This document shows positions 34,413 through 45,767 of a stretch of DNA of 64,000 nt, piece by piece (the first letter of the stretch is position 1; every line of letters starts with the position of its first letter). Origin of the DNA: Prinsepia uniflora (Eukaryota; Streptophyta; Magnoliopsida; Rosales; Rosaceae). The notes beneath the pieces are model-generated. The model ran no database searches, was not told the origin of the DNA, and saw only the letters and a program-made list of their open reading frames with translations. The position numbers and the translations under genes were made by a program. The stretch is taken from assembly GCA_032719365.1 (NCBI GenBank), contig CM064864.1:1478317-1542316 (forward strand), written 5' to 3'.

Positions 34413-35066
34413 AGCCCTGTGCATAGTTCATTATGTAGGTGATATTGAAATCGTATCAAATAATTTTAATTAGTTTAGTACGGTATGATATTCCTAAATA
34501 TAAAATTGATACCATACAGTACCGTACCAATTATATTCGGTACAATTTCGATTTTGAAGCCATTTATTACTTGATTCAATGTCTAAAAGCAACATTTTAA
34601 TAAAATTGAGAAATTAAAACTCTTATTGGGTAACAAATATCACTCGAAATGTATAGAAAATTAATAACCTAATCAATCTCAATACATCAACTAAAATTAA
34701 CAACATTAACTAAAAAACCCTAACAAACTGTTAAATCCATCAACTAAAAAACTCTTAAAATACAATTAAATCTATCAACTAAATTAATATAAAATTAAAT
34801 CCATCATTAGCTATTAGATTATTAGGGGTTTTTTTATTTTTGAATTTAATTTAATTTTAATTAATTAAAAAAATTAAAATCGGTTCGATTTCGGTATGGG
34901 ACGGTATTCCATAACATCGAAACCGACCTCGTACTGATTTAAACCGGTATTGTATCGGTACGGTACCGATTATCCTTTCAGTTTTACTATTCGATATTTT
35001 TTCAATTTGGTATAATACGAAACATGATGATTTCGGTATTTCGGGACAATATGCCCACCCATGTGG
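34413..35066. repeat. Possible hAT-like MITE with GGTACCG/CGGTA words
   Basis: The left end TAGCCCTGTGCATAGTTC and the reverse complement of the right end CATGGGTGGGCATATTG share a GGGCAT-type core. Both arms carry repeated CGGTA/TACCG words. No clean 8-bp duplication was found, so this is tentative. Confidence 0.35.
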
Positions 35067-35552
35067 ACTCATAATTTTAAATTGTCCTCTCCATTTAGAA
35101 GACCGAAACACTATTATTATATCAATTATTACGTTATATTATTAATATTCTAGATACATCTAAATATCTCTCTAGTTAACATATATATATATATATATAT
35201 ATCTAAAAAATTTACAAGTTGCATCATCTGTTTGGAATTGACAACACGTATTCTAGGACTATCTAATTAAATAATTTGACTTCGAAGAATCAAAGATAGT
35301 GGATTTGGTGCAATTTCTACGCAAAATATTGGTAGTTGCAGCTAAAATTCTCTTGCTAATTCCAGGTAGGTACCTGAACAATTTGAAAGGTAGTTACACC
35401 CTATAATTTCAACTTTCCCTTTAGATTTTGTGTCACTAAGTCCATCATAATATAAATAAATTGACTATGCTCAGTTCCTAGTAATAAACACACTCACACA
35501 TTTCACAACCATCAAGTAGTAGCGGAGGCACAGACGGCGGAGATATATAGCA
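35067..35552 (+). promoter_or_regulatory. Presumed promoter of second MATE gene
   Basis: The region contains an (AT)n run at 35181-35201 and AT-rich DNA up to the start codon. AATATAAATAAATTGAC near 35450 could hold a TATA-like element. No GA microsatellite is present, unlike the first MATE copy. Confidence 0.35.
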
Positions 35553-38134
35553 ATGGGGTCGTCGGAGCAATACCAGCCGCTGCTACTTGGACTCGACTCA
35601 CATTCCCGGATTCCTGACTTGTCATCGGCTGAAATCGAAGAGTTTCTCCATCACCGGCCCGTGGAGGTGCGGTGGTGGCCGAGGCTGGTGGCATGGGAGT
35701 CAAGGCTCCTATGGATTCTATCTGGCTCATCCATCGTTGTGTCCATATTCAACTACATGCTTAGCTTTGTCACCCTCATGTTTTGTGGGCATTTGAGTGC
35801 CCTGGAGCTTGCTGGTGCCTCCATTGCTAGTGTTGGCATTCAAGGTCTTGCTTATGGTATCATGGTATGTATATTTCCAAATGTACCCACAAATTTATTT
35901 CGCATAATTTCATCTCTGGATTACATTGTCAGCTTGTGAATTAGTGATTCAAACCTAACTGTCTGACAACATAAGCAGTCTAGGAAGCGTACGTTTTCCT
36001 ATTTACATAATCTGACATAAAATGCATGTTAGTTTGTTGATTTTGTGACACACATCTCTTCTTTCTAACCAGTGTTTGAAACTCCTTGATTTATTTTTAC
36101 TACTTTTGGCTATTTTCTTTTGTTTTTATTTAGCTCATTCTGTTAAATATTTTGAAAGTCCGCCTGTTATTTTCACTACTTTTGTTATTTTTTACCTCGT
36201 TTTCTTTCGTTTTTATTTAGCCAACTTTATTTTAAATTTCTTGCCTCGTTTCTGGTAAACTAGTCCTAGTTTTTTTTTCTATGCACATTATCTAACATAT
36301 GTTACACTTATTTTGATTCTTGTTTTGGTTTTAAAGTTGGGAATGGCAAGTGCTGTGCAAACTGTGTGTGGGCAATCATTTGGTGCCAAAAAGCTACCAC
36401 AAATGGGAATCACATTGCAAAGAGCAATCGTCTTGCACCTAGCGGCGGCTATCCTCCTCACATTTTTGTACTGGTGGTCAGGTCCCATACTTATAGCCAT
36501 GGGCCAAGCAGAGGACATAGCATTGCAAGGCCAAGTCTTTGCAAGGGGCATTATCCCACAACTTTATGCCTTCGCCATAAACTGCCCCCAACAAAGGTTC
36601 CTTCAAGCTCAGAACATTGTCAACCCTTTGGCCTACATGTCCGTTGGGGTCTTCCTCGTCCACATCCTCCTCACCTGGCTGGTGGTTTACGTGGTGGACT
36701 ACGGGCTGATGGGGGCGGCTCTTGTCCTCAGCCTCTCATGGTGGCTTTTGGTTATCACATATGGCCTTTACATTGTTTTAAGCCCCAAGTGCAAGAAGAC
36801 ATGGACTGGCTTCTCTTGGGAAGCCTTTAGGCATCTTTGGCCTTACTTTAAGCTGACTGTGGCGTCTGCTATCATGCTCTGGTAAGTCTCAATTTGAAGT
36901 TTTTACCTTACTTTCCTCCTTTTTTTTAAACTGTCCTTTTCACTTGTAAACTTTGTGCCTTTACTTGGGTTTTTGCAGTTTGGAGATTTGGTACAACCAA
37001 GGGCTTGTGCTTATCTCAGGGCTTCTCTCCAACCCTACAATTGCATTAGACTCCATTTCTATTTGGTAAATCCTTTGTTTTTAACTTTCTACATTCAAAC
37101 TTCAATTATTTAACTCGCATTGTTACGGTGTTACCTAACTTTAACAATTTCTGTGTGTTATAATTTCAGCATGAACTATTTGAACTGGGACATGCAATTT
37201 ATGTTAGGCCTATCAGCAGCAGCAAGGTTTGTGACAAATGAGATACTCTTAAAAATGTTCATTTCATTTCTTAACTTCTTTTTAATGACAATGAAACTCG
37301 GGTTTATGCAGCGTTCGAGTCAGTAATGAGCTAGGTGCTGGCCATGCTAAGGTCGCCAAATTCTCGGTGTTTGTAGTGAACGGCACCAGCATCCTCATCA
37401 GCATAGTCTTCAGTGCAATCGTGTTGGGTTGCCGAGTCGGACTAAGTAAGCTATTTACAAGTGATACCGACGTTATGGATGCGGTATCTGATTTGACGCC
37501 ATTGCTGGCGATCTCTGTTTTCTTGAACGGCATTCAACCTATACTCTCAGGTATCAGACCCATCTGTCTGAAATCTTAATAGAAACCAAGTCTCGGAGAA
37601 TTTTTAAGAATCATTTCTAGCTCAACCCTCTAAAATTTCAGGGGTGGCAATTGGAAGTGGATGGCAAGCTGTTGTGGCTTATGTTAACCTAACTTGTTAC
37701 TACATTATCGGACTTCCAATCGGATGCGTTCTCGGATTCAAAACTAATCTGGGAGTAGCGGTAAGTGGAATCTCTTACATTACTCTTCCTAAAAAAGTTC
37801 CATTATTTTGTGTGATACTCGTGGTGAAAGTGAAACACGATGCACTTTTTATTTACCCTTTGCAGGGTATCTGGTGGGGAATGATCATCGGAGTATTTCT
37901 ACAAACAGTAACTCTAATTGTGCTCACTGCCAGAACCAACTGGGACTCTGAGGTAATTTAAATGTTTTTATGAAAGTATTTTTTCCTATTCTATGTAGGA
38001 AACATGGGTTGCATTTGGCTAAGATCTTACCGGCGATCTTGCTTCCGTAGGTTGCAAAAGCAGCCGAACGTTTGGAGAAAGCTGCAAAAGAAAATGCAAA
38101 AATATTAAGCTCAGTGCCTGCAGGTGATGTATAA
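35553..38134 (+). CDS. MATE efflux transporter (DETOXIFICATION type), copy 2
   Basis: A close paralogue of the MATE gene at 3143. Eight exons: 35553-35864, 36337-36881, 36979-37065, 37170-37226, 37312-37550, 37642-37760, 37866-37952 and 38051-38134. They total 1530 nt, giving 509 residues, all in frame with GT-AG introns. Exons 2 to 7 have exactly the same lengths as those of copy 1 (545, 87, 57, 239, 119 and 87 nt), and the protein is highly similar from FNYMLSFVTL onward. The tails differ: the N-terminus reads MGSSEQYQPLLL, and the C-terminus is Lys/Ala-rich and much less acidic. Twelve hydrophobic segments fit the MATE fold. The genes share a strand and are about 32 kb apart with the WAK cluster between them. 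Introns here are shorter than in copy 1, and nothing suggests decay. Substrate unknown. Confidence 0.94.
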
Positions 38135-38595
38135 GGCGGCCACCGGAGTTTTTGAGCATCATATCACTTGTAGTTCGTGTATGAAATTCGCGGTTTTAGC
38201 TTAGATGTTTTGTGATTTTCTTCCCCTGTACACAATCAATCAGATTGTCGTTGCCAAAAATTTTTAGGATTTAAAGAGAATGAACGCAACTCTATTTGTT
38301 TCACAAGATGGAATAGTTATAATTTCCACTCATGGATATTTCACATTTAGAACTAGCTTATTAGAAAATAAATCATGAATTCCAAAATTTCGCAGAGAGT
38401 TTGGCCTCAGAAGAATCAAACCTTTCCATTTTTTCCTTCGCCGGTATCATTTCAGAAACAATCAAGGGTGACCTGAACGTCACTGAGCTGGAGTGGAATG
38501 ATTCCACTTCCCACATAGAAACTCTTAAACTGGTATTCATGAAGGAACAATCAGGCCTGGGTAATGTGACTATACCAAAATGGAATATCCGAACT
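38135..38595. other. Convergent 3' region between MATE and PPR genes
   Basis: About 460 bases between two convergent genes. They probably hold the 3' untranslated regions of both. No separate gene is seen; small frames here on either strand lack any signature. Confidence 0.5.
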
Positions 38596-41500
38596 TTACA
38601 ATTCAGCCACTGTAAGTAAGCCCTCGCGGTTTGTTTCATTGTCACCATTTAAGTAAATCAAGTCAAGTTTTTGTTCCTCACATGATGAACCGACCTGCGA
38701 AGGATCATCTACTTCACTTTCATCATCAAAATTGTCATCATCATCTTCGTCATCATCATCTTCATCAACATCCTCATCCTCATCACTATCCTTCTCATCG
38801 ATAGGCACCAAAGACTTACTAGGCTCTTGTTCGTTGCTTGACTGATCCAAATATCCTACAAGTTGTTTAGCTACCTTCTGCTCTTCTGCTGTTTTTGCCA
38901 AAGATAAAAGGATGTTCTTTGCTTTCTGATCCGGCGGGAGACTACAGGATTCCATTTCCTTGTACCAAACAACTGCACTGCCAAAATCTACGTTCTTGCC
39001 ATATGCATCCATGATTGTAGTCAAGATTGTTTGATTTGGTTTGACGCCAGCTGCCTGCATTTCCTCATATTTCTCCATCATCTTCTCAATATTATTTGTC
39101 TTTGCATACCCTTTAATTAAGGTCCCGTAAGTGACGACATTGGGTTTAAATGCATCTTGCTTTAGTCTTTTGAAGAATTTTTCAGCACCTTCCATGTCGG
39201 ATGCATTTACGTATGCTGATAACATAGTCGTATAAGAGTAAAGATCGGGGTTATACCTGAAAATAAAATAAAAAATAGTATTTAAAACAGTATGACAGTA
39301 AACCGCCTAAAAGTCCATGGGTCCTATCAGACAGAAGAATCATAAAGTACATTCAAACCAACATATTTCATTTGGAAAATATAAAGGGAGATATTCAGAG
39401 AAGGGAGAGAAGTGAGGACTGGATTTCATCTAACGTTGAGTCGTTCACCTGTTTGTAGAATTTAAAATCCGAAAAGGCATGCTTGCACATGATACTTAAT
39501 TAAAATACCTCATCAACTACGATATTACCCTAGTTCCCTCCAATGTGGAAACAACAATTAATTATAACTTCCAAGTCCAAGAATTCTATGATGTGTGGAC
39601 CCAACAACTACCAGGTCCACCCCTAATATATTAATTGTCACTAATCACATACTTTTACTTCGTTCATTATACTTTATAGCTGAAATATTTCCTTATGTAG
39701 GTCCTATCCCAAAAAAAGTGCACATGGTGCTCAGTTGTCATTTACTGCCACTAACAAGCACAATAACAATCATTTTCGACCAAAAGAAAAATTCTGGATT
39801 ATGTAAACTTAATATAAATTTTAGCAACTGCAACTTATCTCTGAATATAGCATAAAAAACATGCAGGAATAAGAAATATACCTGTCCCTTCTCATGCTTT
39901 TAAAAACAGTACGAGCTTGTTCCACCATTCCAGATACAGCAAATGCATCCAGCAAAATGTTATAAGCTTTGCGAGTTGGTCTACAAAAGAGAGAATGATC
40001 GGAGTTATAGCTTTCATCACTGGTGAGGAATTGTCATCAAATGTACAGCCTTTTGAAGAAGACAATATACCAACTTGCAAACTCATTGGTTTACTATCAA
40101 ATATGCAAAATACAAGCGGAGGAGCCAAGTGACCATGTCAGCTTCATTGATTTTTTCAAGCTTCAATTAAATAAACAAGTTGAATTAAGAATACGAATCA
40201 GTTCCTCCCATATTAAATTTCATACGCTTCGACTTCCTATATCACAAGTAAAGGTAACATTTAGCCTACCTGACACCAGCATCAAGCATCTCCTCAAAAA
40301 CAGCTAAGGCTTCTTCCTCTCTTCTAGCTTTTCCATAAGAACTAATGAGTAAGGCATAACTCACTACGTCAGGTCGGAGACCAGCTCTTTGCATCTGCAA
40401 TTAGAAGATCACTTTAAAAATATCACTTTAACTTATGATGATTTTGATTATTAACAACAAAGTTGATCAACTGAGTAGCGTGATAAGATATTAAGGTCAA
40501 GGAATGAGCTATATGAGTAATAATTAAGATCTTTTCACAAATCTTACTTGGTTATACATCTTCGAAACTTCTTTGTAATTAGTCTCACATGACATTAAGC
40601 TATTATAAGTAACCGTTGATTGCTCAATCCCTCTCTCGGCCATCATTGCAAACATCTTACGAGCTTTATCATAGCTTCCAGCCCTCTTATGCATATAAAT
40701 CATCATATGGAACATCTTTTGGTCTGGCTTTAAAGGTGATTTTTCCTCATCTAAAAGGGTCTCAAAAATTTCTTCAGCTTCCTTGAACTTGCATCCCTGC
40801 AGTATTTCAAGGTACTCCAATAAGGGAGGTAGAAAGACTCTCCAATTTTAGTATGCATATCGCTCAAAAAAACTATTAGAGGACTACATCAAGCCAAAAC
40901 ATTAGAGAGACAAACTAGAAGAAAAACAAATATTTTTTTTTGGTAAATACCACAAGGTGTTCCCACACCCGAAGGGTGGGCCTATCCCCGCACAGTGAGG
41001 GGATTGCCCCTGGCCACACAGTGCTCCCAGCGAGTTTCAAAAACAAATATTTAAAGTAACTTGTAAAGCAAATATTATCTACTTTGCTTCTTAATTTTCG
41101 TTTTCATTTCAACTAAAAAACTTTAAAGTACTCTTGCTCCCAATTCGGACCACAATGAGGTTATCAAGCTTAGATCATTCAAATTATACCTACATTACTC
41201 ATATCAATATATAAAACTCAGATAAAACTTCCATTCATTTAAGCATAAAGTTAAAATAAAAAGCAATTTGTGAGCAGATGTCAGCATCATCAAAAGGTTT
41301 TCCAAATTAAACTGAAAATTAATGCTTAAGAATCACTTTTTTAGGGACAGCCACAGCCTTCGAAAGAGCAGGTTACCAAATAATATCTAGTTTACATATA
41401 TTACCTCAACAAATATCTTTAGTATTATTTGATATGTCACAGCAGATGGTTCAGGGCCAGAAGACTGCATCCTTCTAAATATTGCTTCAGCATTGTTATA

Positions 41501-43082
41501 GCGGCCTCCTTTGCCATATGCTTCCATAAGAGCAGTATGAGATATTACACTTGGTGGGTGGCCCTTTTCATTCATTAAACTTAACAGCTTCTCAGCCCGG
41601 GTGTAGTGACCTTGCTTTCCGTAAGCTGTTATAAGCATCAGGAAATCCATTTTGCTGAAGTCCCACCAGTTCTGAGTCTGGAGCCACTCAAGAATCTAGA
41701 AGATAAAGAACATAATCAAACAAGTGATTCCAACATCCTAGCAAGCCAAGCACTACGATTAATGAGCTAAGAAGCAGAATATTCCACATTTTTCAATTCC
41801 TAATAGAATAAATAGCTCAAGAAAAAAAAATAAAGTCTCCTACCCAAGCAATTAACTTTAAGCCATTCCTAAAGGAAAACTGCCCCCACTAATTGAAATA
41901 TCCGTACTTTGTACACAAAAAACACCACTTTCTCTGCATAAACTAAAAATGATATTGGCAATGAACATACCACTTTGGCTACAAGCCTACAAATCATCAT
42001 CCTCAAAAAGAAGTAACAAACTTTTTATGCAGTATCCAAATCTTATCTTTTGAATCAAAAACAAAAAGAACATCTCTAAATACCTGGCTGACAAGGTTCC
42101 ATTTTTTCAGTTGCTTGAATCTAACCAAAGTTCCAAGAACAAGATTCTTAGGAATAGTCTTGTCCTTGAGCCTTTCACTTTTGAGCACAGAAACGGCAGA
42201 ACCTGTCTCCTCAATTTCATTCATCAGTCTCCTCCAATTCTTCTGGTCAGCTTCGTCAGCAGCATCTTTGAAAACTTCTACTTTCTTCCTTTTCTGCAAA
42301 AACTTTCTTGGTGCTAGCATTCCCATACGAACTATTCCCACTCTGCCATGCACCTTGACATTGGCACCACCTATAGAATTTGTGCATGCCTTCAACTTAC
42401 TGAAGAAAAAAGTTCACATTTTTATTTCTCAATACCACAATGAACACAGAATTATTCAGAGAGCAATCAGAATACTCATTCCTAAGCAAAATCTGACTTT
42501 CCCGATTTGATGGCAATGCAGATGTAGAAATGATTATCCATCCATTGATGCAAGCAATCCAAAGGCCAAAGTGAAGAGTTAAAATATATAGAAATGCAAT
42601 TAGGTGGATAAGATTCATAAAATTTACTTGAACGTCTTCAATCATGGTAGCATACTTCAAACACATACAAAATCAGCAATTTCACGTTCAAACCCAACAA
42701 GAAAAATCATGCTATTTATTCATATCTTTCTGAAATTTGAATCAAAAATTGAAACTTTAGTTAACTACAACCCCCTGTTTGGCAGCCCAGATAAAAAAAC
42801 ATCTAAAAATGCAGTAAAAAATACTCACTTTCAAAGTAGAAAAAACTACAGCCCACCCAGAACCCAATTTTTCGATGTCTCCCCCAAGATTATACTATTA
42901 ACCAAAAAGAGCTTAAAATTGCTTACTCAGAAGCTGAAATGAAACAAAAATGCTCAAATGTAAAGGATGAATTATAAGGGTTTTACAGGGGTTTAAGTTA
43001 ACAGAAGGGGATGAATAGAAACAAACCTCCAATTATCCAAAGGAGCTGAAATGAAGGGCTTTATGAAAAGGGCTTGAGGCAT
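38596..43082 (-). CDS. P-class pentatricopeptide repeat protein
   Basis: A PPR RNA-binding protein, likely organellar, acting on RNA processing or stability. Seven minus-strand exons: 43082-43027, 42399-42084, 41695-41405, 40796-40548, 40394-40270, 39980-39882 and 39256-38596. They total 1797 nt, giving 598 residues. The start at 43082 is the only ATG that splices in frame; it gives a short N-terminus compatible with a transit peptide. Successive 35-residue helical pairs are visible, for example TYQIILKIFVEGCKFKEAEE, VTYGTLIKGYAKTNNIEKMM and VSYALLISSYGKARREEEAL. There is no E/DYW editing tail. After about residue 500 comes a strongly acidic Asp/Glu run encoded by a (TCATCA)-rich tract at 38690-38800. 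From memory it resembles Arabidopsis At3g59040. It lies head to head with the NPG-related gene. Confidence 0.9.
40930..41040. repeat. SINE-like fragment in PPR intron 4
   Basis: A GC-rich island in an AT-rich intron contains CACAAGGTGTTCCCACACCC and GGGGATTGCCCCTGGCCACA, phrases of the kind seen in plant tRNA-derived SINEs. No A and B boxes were verified. Confidence 0.35.
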
Positions 43083-44090
43083 TTCGTTTCTAAGTGCAGC
43101 CCAAAAGTGCTTACAGAAAAGCTGAAGAAACAATGAAGAAGGTGAAGGGAATTTCTGAAGAAGCTGTTGGAGCAGGAGACTATACCATATTTTTGACAAA
43201 TATCTTATCTGTTTAGAGCTGCTGGGCAACTGCGTACTCAGAGTAAAGGCCACGGCCCTCAAGCTTCACAGGCTTGCGTACAAGAAGCAAGTTGGGCTTT
43301 TCACTTGTGGTCTGTTCCTCAATAGTCAAAAGTCAAGCCATCTTTGGAGTGTTCTAGTATTTATATTGGCTGCAACAAATACACTTTTATTATGTGCTTC
43401 AATTTTGTTTTTCTACTCTAGTTAAAAAAAAAATTGTTTTTCTACGTTAACTAAAATGAATAGGCTATTGTTATGTGCGATTTTCACATATGACGAGAGT
43501 GATGTGTAGTTAATGGAGTTTCTCATGTATTTTACTCTACCCCTTTTTCAATATTTTTATTAAAACATTTATAAATAAGAGAATGAATAATAAGAAGAGT
43601 ACACGAACATAAATATAATTTGATTAAATTTCAACGTGTGAATGAGATTATAAGTAAAGTAATCGTGTAAGAGTGAGACAACGACAGTTTATAATATAAT
43701 AATTTACATTTAATGATGATCAATGAAATAACTAACCTAATTACAATCGAATCATTATTCATAAAAAAAAAAGAATAATATCAGAACAACCAACACAAAA
43801 AAAGATATCATACAATTTAGACTCTAATTCATCTCCTATGAAGTGTAAAGTTGATATTCCCCTCCAATATTTTTCTATAAAAAAGGAACATATCTAAAAT
43901 AGTATAAAGCTCATTTGTCTATTAAAGAAGGGGAGAAAAAAATAGTTAAAAACTTTTTAGGTAAGGTATGCATTTTATTATTAGATTTTTTTCCTTTCTT
44001 GTGTCTAACAATCCATTTTGAACTTTCCATTTACCCCCAAAATGAAATAAACTAAGGACGAAGGAGGAAAAGAAGAACGTCTAACATTTT
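43083..44090. promoter_or_regulatory. Divergent intergenic region between PPR and NPG-related genes
   Basis: About 1 kb separates the two head-to-head genes. The first 200-250 bases on the PPR side have transcribed-leader composition. The rest is AT-rich. It could act as a bidirectional promoter, which I infer from layout only. Confidence 0.4.
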
Positions 44091-44304
44091 ATATTGTTCT
44101 AACTCCGGGACACCATTCAACGATTAGTTCAAGATTCAGAATTTCAGATCACAAATCGCTCTCAAGTCTCAACCTCATAAAACCCTAAATTTTCTCACTT
44201 AATCATTTCCTGATTCGCCGCCGCTCAAATTCCATTACGGGAATTCAATATCCAGTTGCGTCGCCAAATCGTGATCTGAAATCTCATACAAAAACACAGG
44301 CAAG
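44091..44304 (+). other. Putative 5' untranslated exon of NPG-related gene
   Basis: A region rich in CTC/TCA motifs ending ACACAGGCAAG followed by GTAACA, a good donor. An acceptor CTGCAG at 45661-45666 precedes the coding exon. This would leave a 1.36-kb intron in the 5' leader. Inferred, not proven. Confidence 0.4.
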
Positions 44305-45105
44305 GTAACAATCACGACGCACTCACTTGGCATTTCAATTTGCATAGCCGCTTGCCTGTTGAGAAAATTTGAAGGAAAAATCCAGAAAGAAAAACTGAAA
44401 ATGTCATGGAAAAGAGTTAAATGATATGTTATGAATTTTGAGTTTTGAAACTTATGAATATTTGACTGAAAATGTTGCTCATTTTTCCCTGTATTATGAA
44501 AGCTCCGTGAATTATGGTTTTTGATAACTTTTCTCTTCCAATTCTTACATCTAGCAACCCAGCATTGTTTAGGACTTGAAATTTTCTTTTTCGGTTTAAT
44601 TGTATTACACTGGATCTAAAGATTTGTAATTTCCCCTGGCATTGTTGGTTATGTAAAACTATAGATTTTTAGATATCATTATGTGGTACTTTAACCATTT
44701 GGATACTAAGATTATAGATTATTAGATATCATTATGTGGTACTTAACCATGTGTTTGGATGCTGAGAAATTTTTTGGAAGGTAAGAGGTTTTAGTATATA
44801 TTTGGGCTTGTTGAGCATCATGTGCTGTAAGTTAGATAGGAATAAGATTAATTATTTTTCTTTTATTGTTTCCGCTGCTTAAGTGCTTCTCAATAACTAA
44901 AATAATCTCCCCACATCTTCCTGTTATTTTTTTTGTTCTTGTTTATTGGATGCAATGCTAACTTGGTGGAATGGTGGGAGGCTTGTAATGCATTGTAAGA
45001 TCTTGTGGGAAAATTTACTGCTTGTGAATCTATTGTTACATGTCTTAATGTGCATTTACATTTGTAAGTACTTTTTATACTTATTAAATGTACCTTTTGA
45101 TTCTA

Positions 45106-45655
45106 AGAGCATATCTAGCGCTCAACTTATGGCTCAGGTTAGGCGGTTTCTAGGCACTTGTCTGAGCAATCTCATTTCTAATGGGTAGGGTCTGCCTGGG
45201 AAGGACTGGGTTAGGGACAAGCCCAGAGACTATTCTGAGCTCTGGGCTGGGCTCCTGGTCCACAACCAACATCCATTTGCAACCAATAGTAGGTTGTCAT
45301 GTGTCATTTTTATAATTTTTTTATTTTATAAAATTTAATATTTACTTTCATAAATACAATATTTAATTATCATATAATATTATATTAAATTTGATAAAAT
45401 AAAGATTCGTTATAATATCTAATTTTTAAAAAACAAAATAAGATTTTTTTTATTATTTTATAAAATTTCTATATTATTATTATATTATATAAAATATTTA
45501 AAATTTATACATTATTATCTTTAAAAAAAATAATTATAAAAAAATTGAATAATTGCCCTTACTTCCACCTTATTAAAATACCATAAATAGTATTATTTAA
45601 AATACTAAACCTGATCTTTAGCCGCTTATGATTGCCCTACCACTAGACATACTCT
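45106..45655. mobile_element. MITE in putative leader intron
   Basis: The left end AGAGCATATCTAGCG and the reverse complement of the right end AGAGTATGTCTAGTGG are imperfect inverted repeats of a common plant MITE type (AGAGCAT...). The interior runs from GC-balanced to very AT-rich, 550 bp in all. No target duplication was identified. Confidence 0.5.
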
Positions 45656-45767
45656 GATAACTGCAGCATTTTATATGTTTGTCATCTTTGTGTTCGATGG
45701 ATAAAAGACTGAGACAAAAGCGAATTTTGTGAAGAAGGCGAGGGCACAGATAGTAGGGAACCGTGCC

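Noticed and set aside
34413..35066. Confident call of a hAT MITE
   Set aside because: The ends are only loosely inverted and no 8-bp duplication was found, so it is listed only as a possible repeat.
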